From Cepaea nemoralis (lineage: Eukaryota > Mollusca > Gastropoda > Stylommatophora > Helicidae): a stretch of 64,000 bases of DNA. The translations under genes were made by a program, and so were the position numbers. Under the pieces are notes generated by a model. The model was not told the origin of the DNA. It saw only the letters and a list, made by a program, of their open reading frames with translations, and did not search any database. Positions 11,946-22,485 of the stretch are shown in pieces; the first letter of the stretch is position 1, and every line of letters starts with the position of its first letter. The DNA lies in assembly GCA_014155875.1 (NCBI GenBank), contig JACEFZ010005567.1:292501-356500 (forward strand). The letters are read 5' to 3'.

Positions 11946-13639
11946 ACGATCAACATATACCATATTACCTAGAATTGTTGTGCCAGCGCTTTGTCTGGAC
12001 AATGGAGAAGTCAGAGACCAGAGCTTTTGTAAAAAAACTGGAAAGTCGTATTCCCGAGTTCCTTTCATCGTCCAACATGAAGTGTGTCATTTGATGCTGT
12101 GGCTATACTGAACAGGAACCACCACTAAACTAAATTTCACTTTACAATGACATTTCCGTCATACTCTGGTGAAGATTTAGGGCCAACACGTTGATATATT
12201 TATACACAAACAGACATACCCTCACACCAACCTCACATCAACAAGTAGCAGGTTATTTGCAGAATGTTGCTCTCATAGTCTGTTGCCGTTTCTCTTGCCC
12301 CGAGCACCCTTCTACCCAGCAACCACGCCTTTAGTCACCGTTCTCTCCAAGCCTCTGTGACTTTTAATCTGGCCAAAATATGTCGTTTCCTAGATATGAT
12401 ATTGTTTACTAATGTTTACCAGCCAGTTTTCTTCCATGCTCACATAAAGTATAGTATGTCACAGGAAATTACCTTGCACCACATAGTGTATACATATTTA
12501 TGAACTGTCTCAGTATCCTCAAAGGGTTCCCCAATTTATTTCCTGTGTAATACGTGTACAACATTAGAACCGACTTACCATTTCTCTTCTTGAAATGTTT
12601 GTGAATATATTGGACACAGCATGTACGGTCCGTTGTGTTTGTGTGCTTGTTATTTGACCTATGCTGGTTTAATATAAATTATGAGACCTATGGTGCTATC
12701 TCAATGGTTAGATTCGAATTCTGTCCGAATTCCATAGTTGTAGGTTCATCTGGGTAATGAAGACACTTTTTTGGAGTGTCTAGTTGGTCATGCGTCGAAG
12801 TACACTTTTCCTGCAGCGAACTGCTGTCGTCATTTGGAGGTGACAGGTTTGAATCCCGGTCGGTAACTATAGCTTTCAAGTTTTATGTTGTCTAGTGCGT
12901 CTTCTTGTCTCTACTTTCTTCTTCTCCTTCTGTGAGCGCCAAACAATACTATGTGTGTTTATTTATGTACTGTCTCAGTGGCCTCACAGGGCTCCCCAAT
13001 TGATTTCCTGAGTATGGCGGATCGATGTACTCTGGTCAGCGCATACCATGTTTACCCCAACACAGTAAGGGAATGTTTAGGGATAGGATAAGGTTGTAAG
13101 GGCGCGCTTAAGAAGTTAGGCGTGGTAGGTCAGTTGAGTTTATTGCGTCTGGCTTTGAGAAAAGTAAACAAATCTGATTTTATTGCGTCGAGAATAAATA
13201 GCACGGGAATCTTAGTGTAGGAAGGTTAACTGGGTTGTTGTGTCTGATTGACAGACGTAAACAAGCTAGAGTTGTTGCAAGGAAGATGCAGTGCCACGTT
13301 GAAAGTTGGAACCTTACTCGGGTTAATTATGTCTGGTTCGAGATGGGTGTTTAGAGAATAGCATATTTAATCAGAAAAATGGGCGGAGTTATTTCCCTTT
13401 TGTTAGTTATTAAAGGGTTAATTAACTGCAAACAAAGGAATCCCGGGAATTCCCGATAAATCACGTGACATCAGGATGATTCTATAGTGGGTGTAGGTGT
13501 GTTGCGTATAATTGCTTCCGCGAGTAGAAGGCAAGCAAGTGCTATTGTGTAATGTATTTATTGAAATAAAGAATCGTGTAAATTGAATGTGTTGTCGTTC
13601 ACGTCCGGTTGAGTGTGTGGTGGACTGCTAGACCTATCG
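11946..13639. other. unassigned sequence with a short dispersed direct repeat
   Basis: No coding sequence supported. A 70-odd bp segment at about 12485-12560 recurs at 12950-13022 (sharing TTTATG, ACTGTCTCAGT, CTCA and CCCCAATT). A degenerate pol III box B-like GGTTTGAATCCCGG lies near 12847, hinting at an old SINE. The stretch 13050-13600 has LTR-like character, with AATAAA near 13565 followed by T/G-rich sequence, but I found no second copy or target duplication. Confidence 0.4.
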
Positions 13640-13965
13640 ATCCATCCGTCCATCATGTGCCATGCCAATAAGCGTGGGTGGTCATGTTCTGCCATCTCAC
13701 TCGATCACCAGAGCCGTGGATCAGCTCCGTGTTTCTGTCTCGACCATGATACATGGCCAAGCCATCCAGGTATTTACTTCTCGGTCTTTAACTTGGTCTC
13801 TTCCCTTCGATCTTGCCAGTTGTCACCAAGTTCTCCAATCCATTTCTTCTCATAACATGCCCAAAGAATATGTCTACATCTAATGACTCTAATCAGTTTA
13901 CGATCTTTGTTTGTTTCTTGAAGGACTTGTTCATTGGTTTTTCTGTCTGTCCATGGTATTCTTTG
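13640..13965 (-). pseudogene. RTE-B LINE 3' fragment
   Basis: A second minus-strand 5'-truncated RTE-B 3' end. It begins with an (ATCC)-type tail and CATGTGCCATGCC, then matches the reverse transcriptase C-terminus as far as the segment encoding the PWTARKTNEQ region, and breaks off near 13965. Confidence 0.85.
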
Positions 13966-15440
13966 CCGATCGATGGATGCAATAGATATTTCTGGTCCCG
14001 GAGGGCCATCGCAGTCTTCGGGATGTTATACATAGCTTGTGCTACTTGTCTTATCTTGTGTATGTCCTATCTGTCTGCGCTCATCTTTGATGTTTCTGGG
14101 GGCCATTTTGCGAAGACAATGACATGCGGTTTGGGGTACATCTTGCTGCAAACACACTTGTCGACCGACCACGAATGAATCTCGATATCCCTATTCTGAA
14201 AATCGACGATCCCATCAGATCTAGGTCAGTGCTAAATATAACTACGCGGTTTGTTTGCGGTGAATTAAAAATGGAGCACCGAACAAAAAACGTGCTGCGG
14301 CTGAGCCTCTAGGTTAACCAGAAAAGCATGATGCAGTAAGTTGCTCACGGAGACAGGAATTTTTAAAAAAGCAAGTTGCAGTAGTAGACAGTTCAGCCCA
14401 GAGTGTGGAAGAGGGTGCTACCCAGGCGGGCACAGAGAGGTGGGCAGTGCAGCCTAGAGCTGAGGTGCTGTCCAGATCAATTAGTCGGAGTTCAACCGAG
14501 AGTTCGAAAGTTGGTCTTGGAGACTGAGCTGAGGGAGAGATTGAAGGGTAGATTGGAGGACAGTTGGGATTCCACTAGTCTGAGTTCAGTGTGAAGGGAG
14601 TGTTGCCCCAAGTTAAGTCATTCGCAGGAGGTTGTGCATGCGATAATTTAGACATTGAGTGAAGTAAAGTCTCCGCCTTCAGTGCGAGTTGAAATGCAAA
14701 TTTAGTTTTATTTTTGGTTGAAGTGCAGGCTGAAGTACAGTTCGGAGTTTCACGCATTGTCACGTTCAGCAAGTCTCGTTTATAGACTGGTTCAGAGGTT
14801 GGTTCGTGACGCAGAGGTGTTTCCAAAGCACTAGGGCCAGGTTTTATACTGGCCAAGACCTACTAACACGTCCTAGTCGCGCGTCCTGGGCAACAAGTCC
14901 CTTCGGGGTCCTGGCTAACGTAGTAGGATCGCAGATTCTTCCGAAGTCGGAGAGTATCTGCCTGCACGGCGAGGAACCACCAGTCTGCACACCAATAAGC
15001 CAGACATGGGACAACGGACACTCACGCAAACCTCAGGTTCCGGTATGACATCACACTGATGTTGGACAACAGGATGTCTTCATCCGACATGCATGACTTC
15101 ACGCTGGAGTTCACAGCCAGCGAACGCACGCAAGCAAGCAAGAGATCGGCTCCTTGAATTATTTAGATACGTCACGCACTTGTTCAAAGACTGGTGCAGT
15201 CTCGTTCAAGGACTCGTGTAACATTAGTTCAGGACTTGTTCAGTAACGCAGAATCAGAAATGCAAAGACAGTAATGTAGAGTAAGGGAAAGTTAGTGTTT
15301 AGTTACACAGAGACAGTTAGACCACATCAGTGCATAGTAGGTAGGGGGATGCACAGCCAGTTGACTTAGTCCGTTGGAAGTAGTTTATTGTGAAGCTTTT
15401 TGAAGAGACTGTCGTATAATGTGTATTACCACTGGTGTGT
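13966..15440. other. unassigned sequence upstream of the full-length LINE
   Basis: No gene supported. The stretch 14320-15400 is rich in short related purine-rich phrases (GTTCAG, GAGACTG, TTGTTCA) as seen in retroelement leaders or LTRs, but no domain or paired repeat is visible. Confidence 0.4.
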
Positions 15441-15772
15441 CATTGGCTACCCCGGGTAGCGGGGTAGGGGTATCCCCTATCAAAGGAGAAGTAAGGCGCC
15501 TCCTTCCCTCCGCTAGCCTACGGGACACCCTTGGGCAAGGTGGAGTACCCGTTTAGCCCCCCGATCAGGGTTACGTGAAGCCATGGGTGCAGGTGGTGGA
15601 TGAAGATGGAGAGCAGCCAACAGATAGTTGTAGGTTATGGTCTCCACCTTCACGACGGTAGGTAGAGGATCTCTTTTTTGAGGAGACAATGGCTACGGTC
15701 ACTGACCAGTGTGGTCACTGCTAGGAAGGAAAGCAATGGCAAACTACCTTCTTTACACATGCCAAGAAAATC
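15441..15772 (+). promoter_or_regulatory. RTE-B 5' UTR
   Basis: G+C-rich segment with GGTAGCGGGGTAGGGGTATC and the phrase AAAGCAATGGCAAACTACC followed by ATGCCAAGAAAATCA. This layout is familiar from RTE-class LINE 5' regions. The same phrase occurs in the SINE-A copies of this window. The exact start is uncertain by tens of bases. Confidence 0.65.
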
Positions 15773-16672
15773 ATGTTGTGTGAAATCATCGATAATCAGA
15801 GAAACGGCGTAAATGGGTGCTCCATAGGAGCAACCTCGCCCGGTAGGGATAGTCATGCGCACCAGGTGACTCCAGACCGTCAACAGGCTACTAGGTGCAA
15901 CAGATTAATATCATTGAAAGTAGGAACTTGGAGCGTTAGAACAATGAATGCAGATGGAAAGTTAGAAAACATCAAAAAAGAAATGAAGAGAGAGAAGATT
16001 AACATATTAGGAATATCGGAAGCGAGATGGAAAGGAGCAGGGATAAGGACAGGAGAGGATTGTAAGATTATTTACTCTGGGGGAGAAGAACAGCAAAGAG
16101 ATGTAGCCATTATATTAGATAAGCAAACATCAAATTCTGTCAAAGGATATCAGGCTGTGTCAGACAGAGTCCTATTAGTAAAATTAAATGGAAGACCTTT
16201 TAAAATAAATGTCGTTTAAGTATATGCCCCAACAAGTGAATGCAGTGAAGAAAGCATAGAGGAATTTTATAATGACATGGAGTCTGCTTTGAAGAACTGC
16301 AAAAAATCAGAAATAAATATCATAATGGGTGATTTCAACGCACAAATAGGACAGCAAGGCGATGGATGCAGTGTAGGCAACCATGGTTTGGGAGAGAGAA
16401 ATGAAAGAGGATACAGACTTGTAGAATGGGCAAAAGAACAAGAAATGGTTGTAGGAAACACCTGGTTTAAACAGCACCCTAGAAGATTATGGACATGGAG
16501 GAGTCCAGACAGCAGGATTAAAAACCAGATAGATTACATCCTGATTAGCAAAAGGTTTCGAAATGCGTTAACAGTCGTAAAAACAGTTCCAAATGCAGAC
16601 TGTTACAGTGATCACAGATTAATTACAGGCACATTGAGGGTAAAGTTAAAGAAAGTCAAGTATACAGTATGA
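15773..16672 (+). pseudogene. RTE-B apurinic-type endonuclease domain
   Basis: N-terminal endonuclease that nicks target DNA to prime reverse transcription. Motifs of the exonuclease-endonuclease-phosphatase fold: LISLKVGTWSVRTM, the metal-binding glutamate in GISEARWKG, the catalytic IIMGDFNAQIG and the C-terminal SDHRLI. An in-frame stop at 16217-16219 splits the domain, and a frameshift near 16670 moves the linker to another frame. The catalytic residues visible on both sides are intact, so decay is recent. Confidence 0.88.
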
Positions 16673-16867
16673 CTTGTGCAAATTGAAAACTGACAAAGAA
16701 ATACAAGATAATTTTAACATAGAAGTAAAGAACAAATTTGATATATTGTCTGATCTAGAGATCCTATTTCAAGAGGTAGATGATCAATGGGAAATGATGA
16801 AAAATTCAGTCAGTTGTGCAGCAGAAAAAACTATTCTAAAAGTAAAGAAAGTGGGCCGTAAGACATG
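16673..16867 (+). pseudogene. RTE-B linker between endonuclease and RT
   Basis: Short frame (MCKLKTDKEIQDNF...) shifted by one base from the endonuclease. It is interrupted at 16868 by element 2 and resumes in the TEESLQLMETRRQ region after 22486. The nonsense tail running into the LTR is not coding. Confidence 0.75.
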
Positions 16868-17398
16868 TGTCATCGTCTTGCTCATGTCTAGGTATCTGAG
16901 CTCGGGTTCACACAGGCAACAATAACTCCGTTAAATATAATATCTAACATTTATTGTAGTTCACTATACAGTGCATTGGCGCCGTGGGTTAACAATCCCG
17001 CGCTGTGTTGCATATCACAGAGATTTAACATCATCACACATAGTTATCACAAACATCCTAGCAAACTATCTAGCATAAGTCTATAAACCCCAAATACACA
17101 TGGGTTTAATCTATTAATCTATTGAGTCCCTCTAAGGCAGGCCCTGTTGCCTCTCTGATGGTCCGTCTGTCCTCTGACGGTCCACACGTGTCCCAATCCG
17201 ACACGGGTGGTAACTCTGTCCGAGTTCCTCGTGGACCCCGCTATAGGCGGGCCACATCAGTGTCCACGGGACAGTGGACTCAATGACCAGTCCTTCGAGA
17301 AGGCTCTAGATTACTCTGGCCTTCGAGTGACTGACTTCTTTCCTTTGGGCGGGAGTTGTAGCCCTTAGACTCATGTCTATAAATGTGAGTCTGTGACA
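16868..17398 (-). repeat. 3' LTR of element 2
   Basis: 531 bp, paired with 21955-22485. AATAAA on the minus strand at 16950-16955. The purine tract adjoining it on the internal side (GGGGGAGAGGGGGGAATCC, minus strand, within 17399-17420) is the plus-strand primer. Confidence 0.93.
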
Positions 17399-19017
17399 GG
17401 ATTCCCCCCTCTCCCCCGATCTGATGGGTTGTTATAAGGTAATTAGATCTGCTCTAATTCTGTCACAGAATCATATAAAGTCGGTGTTTGTAGTTTGGTG
17501 GACAGTAACCTGGTAACCTACATACTGGCATCAAAACTCATGTATTCTCCCATACACAACTTCTCTGATTTGGTGAAGAGATCACTCTCTCTCCTGTGTC
17601 CTTAAAAATGCTTATCTGACCGAAGTTACGTGACGTTTACTAGTTGTTTACAACCCGTCCTTCTCATAGTACCCCACTGATACCAAGACAATTAACCTCT
17701 GTATTAAAGAGGATTAACAAGACCGAAGTCCTGGCTAATTAAGTACACCTTCAAATCTTGATCTGTGTGTGCATTTCAATACACTTTTACTCTCGTATGT
17801 TGTATAATGCTAAATATGTAGTTACGTTGTTATTTTATCCCCTAAGACTACATGTGTCCCTGTTGGCTTGTTAGTGTGTTGACTAATAAGATGATGCTTC
17901 TAATAAAGTGACTGTATTTTAAATTGATAGTGTTCAGTTTTAAGGTTTGTGTAAAGTGTGTGCTGAATGTGTGGCTTATTTCCAAGCGTCACGAGTTGGG
18001 ATAACCTTAATCATGAATTACTCCAATGTGTGCAATACATGATCAGGCATTCCAAGCAGTGGTGCTTAGATGTAGTATCCTAACTACTAAACTAACTATT
18101 AAACATGTATCAACAATTTAGACACGTCATACAATTTACATGAAAGACGCAGACAAATTAAAATAAATACGTTTTGCGTACAATTTGTCCGCTCAGTATA
18201 TCGTTCTCTCATTTAATCCATTCACTCTGTCATTCACTCATCTTTCATTCCAAATAGTATTTGGTTAAAATATATAATTAAAGTTGAGGTAAGTGTTATT
18301 GCCCTTAGAAAAAATGGAATAGGCGATCTTTTCCCTTTAAGAAAATACGTACTTTTTGTACGATAACTCAAAAATGGGTTATAATTTACACAGAGACAAT
18401 TGCATAGGAAGGTTATTTATCCTATTAATGGAAAGACCTGTAATATTATGGTAGAATATGTACAAATTACAGGTTAACACATTTTATATACAAAATTCAA
18501 TGCAAATATAATACATATTTAATATTAAATTAATTAATTAATTAAGTAACTAAATCCAACGATGATGTGCGCGTTGTCCTCCTGTTGTTAGCGTGTCGTG
18601 TGCCATGAATGTTACAAGTTAGTATGGCTGTATCTTGAGTGTTGTAGTCGACGTAGTTCTGTTTCGGCTGTTTGCAAAGTCTCGTAGCAACAGCAAGTAT
18701 GGAATGTTCTCAATGTTGCGTATAAAGTGTTCTTACAATTTTCAGAGTGAGTTCACAGGTTGAAATCATTATACTGTTAATGTCTCTCTCTCGGATCGTT
18801 CTAGAGCTTGGGCAATTGATAGTATAGCTCTTCACGTATAGTTCATAAAGTATGACTCTTAAAGTTTCATGTTCGTGGGTGTCATAAGTAACTTATTTAC
18901 TGAGGTGTTATTACTATTCACTGGGAGTTCTCTAGCAGGTGTAGAGTTACACTGTTATATGCCACAGACTAAAAATATCACAGTTTCTAGTATGGCGAAT
19001 GGTCGATGTGCTAAATG
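17399..19017 (-). other. noncoding 3' region of element 2 between RNase H and 3' LTR
   Basis: About 1.6 kb without a supported frame on the element strand; A+T-rich. Short stretches resemble the corresponding region of element 3: around 18535-18600 versus 33935-33990 (both with ..GTGTCCTC-like or TTGTCCTC text) and 18200-18290 versus 33240-33350 (both with CATTCAC..ATCTTTCATTC). No env-like protein. Confidence 0.6.
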
Positions 19018-19930
19018 TTATTCTATTGGCGCATTCATTTGCCGTGATAATAGGTCAGCAATAATGTTGTCAGTGCCTCTGATATGGCGGATTTCGAAGT
19101 CGAAATCTTGAAGAAGAAGACACCATCTTTGTAACCGATGATTTTTCGGGGCACCTTGCTTAAGGACCAACAATGGCGAATTGTCAGTGAGTACAACAAA
19201 GTGGCTACCTAAGAGGAACTTAGATAATCTTAACACACAAAATAATAGACTTAATGCCTCCAATTCCACCGTAGAATACCGGGTCTCTGCCTTCTTTAGC
19301 TTCCGGCTTACGTAGAGAATTGGGTGTCTCACTCCATCCACTTCTTGCATTAAACATCCTCCTATTGCGATAGCACTCGAATCTGTGGTCAAAATAAAGG
19401 GTAAATTTATGTTGGGTAATCGTAAGACTGGTGGATTAGAAAAAATACGTTTCAATCTGCTTATTGCATTCTCTAAGCGAGTACTTTTACAAATTTTTGA
19501 TGGATGATCTTTAGTTAACATATAAGAAAAGACTGAAGTAAGTTCTGCCCAATTTGGTATAAATTTAGAATAATAGTTAATAAGACCTAGTAAACTTCTA
19601 ATTTGTTTCTTTGTGGTAGGCACTTCTAGATTGAGAATCTTCGACACAATTTTATCATCTGTCAACAATTTGCCTTCAGAAATTCTATGGCCAAGGAAGT
19701 CTATTTGTCTATAGCCTATTTCAACCTTGGAAGGTTTGATAGTAAGTCCAAAAAGAAAGATTTGGTTGAAGACTTGTTTGAGTGTAAGTAAGTGAGAAGT
19801 CATATTAGAAGAATGGATGCATATATCATCAATATAGGCTTGAACATCTTTAATTCCGTGTAATAATAATCTAGTTAATCTAACAAATGTGGCGGGCGCG
19901 TTCTTGAGACCAAATGGAAGATATAGCCAA
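19018..19930 (-). pseudogene. element 2 RT (second half) and RNase H
   Basis: Begins just after a frameshift near 19930; the PFGL motif and the active-site YIDD (in YIDDICIHSS) lie in this frame. It continues with IDFLGHRISEG, RSLLGLINYYSKFIPN, then RNase H with LTTDSSAIAIGGCLMQ, YSTVELEALSLLFC, LTDNSPLLVLKQG and ends near DLLSRQMNAPIE. A one-base deletion appears to separate it from the upstream half. Confidence 0.9.
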
Positions 19931-21103
19931 TTACAAACCGAGGGGTGTTGCGAATGCTGTTACATGTCTAGAAGCAGGGTATAGTGGCACCTGCCAATAA
20001 CCTTTCGCTAAATCAGTCTTAGAAAATAAGGATGATTGAGACATATTTAAGATGAGATCTTCACAACTGTTCATTGGCTCTGCATCCGTTGTGGTTCTTG
20101 TATTCAATACTCTATAGTCGATGCACAAACGGATTGTCTGGTCCTTCTTTTTCACCAGGACAATCGGTGAAGAATATTGAGACATAGATTTTTGAATTAT
20201 TCCATTTTTCTCTAAATCCAAAATTTCTTTGTCTAAATTTGCTCTGTAATGGAGAGGAATAGAATATGGTCTACATTTGACCGGTGTCAGATCTGTCAGC
20301 ACAATTGAATGTGTTATCTTGTCAGTGCGTCCAGGTTTGTTAGAAAAGATAGATTTATACTCGTCAAGGAGAGTCAAGATGTCTTGTCGCTGTTGTTGTG
20401 TCAAAGTGTCAGAGATTTGTATGTCATTTATACTACCGTCGTCAGTCATAATCGGTACTAGGATTTCAGTATTGTCTACGTCTGTCTGATTTATCACAGA
20501 TGCTACTGTTTGTAAATTGTCCTCAATGTCATTGTCGTCGTCGTCGAGATCAATCGTTGTCAATATGTCGTCGAATTGGTCGTCGTTGTCGATATCACAT
20601 ATTGTCGGTAATGTCCATATGTCTTCGTCGTCTTTGTCGTCGTAAGAGTGCGTCGTTAACGATGCTTCATTTGTCGAGGTGTCATTCAGTTGAGTAATTG
20701 TCGTTTCATTTTTGTCATTAGTTCGCTGCGTCTGCTCACTCGTGTCCGTTTCTTGTCTAGCATAGTATGGTTTCAACATATTTACATGGAATATTTTCAA
20801 CTTTCCATTCAAAGAAATTTCGTAATCAACTTCCGAAATTCTTCTAATAATTTTAAAAGGTCCCTGCCAAGAGGTTGATAGTAAATTTCTCTTGTCAGGT
20901 AGTAGCAGTAAAATATCCTGACCTGGATTTAATAGAATTGTTTTTGCACCTCTGTTGGCGTACTGCCTGTACCTAAAACCTTTCTCCTGTAGTGATGTTC
21001 TGGCCAGTATACAGGAACGTATGATTTTGTCTCTGGTGTCTACTACTGCTGCTGCTGTATCGTTTTGACTTAAGTTTAAATGTCTTGGCAAAATTTTGGC
21101 CAA
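19931..21103 (-). pseudogene. element 2 integrase C-terminus fused to RT N-terminus
   Basis: 390-codon frame. The first part is the integrase C-terminal domain: WQGPFKIIRR, YEISLNGKLKIFHVNMLKPYY. A very acidic linker follows, with runs of Asp (DDDDNDIEDN). Then the RT begins with RPYSIPLHYR, LCIDYRVLNTR, FSKTDLAKGYWQVPL and ATPLGL. It stops at a TAA that starts the frameshift. This junction shows directly that integrase lies upstream of RT. The first residues, before about SQNDTAAAV, mark where integrase core sequence has been deleted. Confidence 0.9.
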
Positions 21104-21179
21104 TAAAACTGGGTCAGGACCCTAGCCCTAGTTTTTTCGTATCCCATGTGACCTCCGAAAGGTGAGTCATGGGCTATCC
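21104..21179 (-). pseudogene. element 2 integrase zinc-domain remnant
   Basis: On the minus strand this reads RIAHDSPFGGHMGYEKTRAR followed by FYWPKFC, the HH half of the integrase HHCC zinc domain. It sits directly after the gag stub and directly before the integrase C-terminus. So two deletions have joined gag, zinc-domain and C-terminal pieces. Confidence 0.8.
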
Positions 21180-21260
21180 TTAATACTGACATTCTGACAA
21201 TTTCTCTTCTTTATAACCTAATTTGATACCTTGCTCAATGCATTTATCTAAGGTAGACAT
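21180..21260 (-). pseudogene. element 2 gag N-terminal stub
   Basis: 26 codons from ATG at 21258-21260 to TAA at 21180-21182: MSTLDKCIEQGIKLGYKEEK then LSECQY. It has the same layout as the Gag start of element 3 (MSSLHDFIQAGKELEYTGEKL) and element 4 (MPTLMEYIEAGERIGLKGKEL), which identifies it. Confidence 0.85.
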
Positions 21261-21652
21261 GTTGCCTTTTAATTGTTGGTACTTTTAATGAAGTTAAATC
21301 CCTTAGAAAAATGTTGGGGAGTAGAAAATTTAGTTATCTCCCTTAATTATTACATGTGCAAATCCAAATGCAAGATTATGTTGGTTAAAAGGTCATGAAT
21401 ATACAAACAAATCAATGCAAAGCAAAATGATACATGGATGGATGGTGAGAAGTACCGCTTAGGGTTGCAATGGGCATGATATGAAACTTAGCTTTTAATC
21501 CCAGAATTTGCGGATGTTGTCTTGTACTCTCGCCACTGTTGGATAGTTTACCTAGGTTACACACCACACAATTCGCGGAACAATCTGCTCGTAGAATGAG
21601 AAAACATTAGTAACAGTCAAAAAATGTCACAGTCATGTCAAAAATAGTTTCT

Positions 21653-21710
21653 TCTTCTTCTTCGTTCATCCGGAGTTTTTTTTTCGGACGTGATTGCGTT
21701 GTGCCTGTTT
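21653..21710 (-). mobile_element. 5'-truncated SINE-G copy in element 2 leader
   Basis: 58-bp insert with a (GAA)n tail on the minus strand. It contains the palindromic pair CATCCG / CGGA(T/C)G around a T run. A perfect 13-bp duplication AAAAATAGTTTCT flanks it at 21640-21652 and 21711-21723. The same sequence occurs in a longer copy at 50099-50239. Confidence 0.88.
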
Positions 21711-21929
21711 AAAAATAGTTTCTATTATTCACATCAATGAGAGACTCACTGCAGAGGGACTCATATTAATACTAATTTATCGCTAGATAGCTGCAACTAA
21801 GTTGAACTTGTACAGTTATCAATTTGTTGTACAGAAATCAATTTGTTATACAGAAATCAATTTGATATCATTAATTTGATGTTTTACTTGGCAATATATA
21901 GCCGTGTAAAGTTAAAGCTTATGCCAAAA

Positions 21930-21947
21930 CCGGAGAATAAGCCCCCA
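21930..21947 (-). promoter_or_regulatory. candidate primer-binding site of element 2
   Basis: On the minus strand TGGGGGCTTATTCTCCGG starts seven bases from the 5' LTR end. It begins TGG and resembles the corresponding site of element 1. The tRNA is not verified. Confidence 0.55.
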
Positions 21948-21954
21948 AAAAGCC

Positions 21955-22485
21955 TGTCATCGTCTTGCTCATGTCTAGGTATCTGAGCTCGGGTTCACAC
22001 AGGCAACAATAACTCCGTTAAATATAATATCTAACATTTATTGTAGTTCACTATACAGTGCATTGGCGCAGTGGGTTAACAATCCCGCGCTGTGTTGCAT
22101 ATCACAGAGATTTAACATTATCACACATAGTTATCACAAACATCCTAGCAAACTATCTAGCATAAGTCTATAAACCCCAAATACACATGGGTTTAATCTA
22201 TTAATCTATTGAGTCCCTCTAAGGCAGGCCCTGTTGCCTCTCTGATGGTCCGTCTGTCCTCTGACGGTCCACACGTGTCCCAATCCGACACGGGTGGTAA
22301 CTCTGTCCGAGTTCCTCGTGGACCCCGCAATAGGCGGGCCACATCAGTGTCCACGGGACAGTGGACTCAATGACCAGTCCTTCGAGAAGGCTCTAGATTA
22401 CTCTGGCCTTCGAGTGACTCACTTCTTTCCCTTGGGCGGGAGTTGTAGCCCTTAGACTCATGTCTATAAATGTGAGTCTGTGACA
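21955..22485 (-). repeat. 5' LTR of element 2
   Basis: 531 bp, ends TGT..ACA. Differs from 16868-17398 at about five positions (for example GCGCAGTGG versus GCGCCGTGG), giving roughly 0.9% divergence. Confidence 0.93.

Larger units (their letters stand above)
16868..22485 (-). mobile_element. LTR retrotransposon element 2, internally deleted, Gmr1-like order
   Basis: 5618-bp element on the minus strand with 531-bp LTRs (TGTCAT..GTGACA) differing at about five positions. It is inserted in the RTE-B linker. The left flank ends CATG and the right flank begins CTCATG, so the target duplication is short or slightly altered. What remains inside, reading the minus strand: leader, a 26-codon gag stub, integrase zinc-domain remnant, integrase C-terminus, RT, RNase H, a long noncoding 3' region and a polypurine tract. 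Most of gag, the protease and the integrase core are gone. Integrase sequence still precedes RT. Confidence 0.9.
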
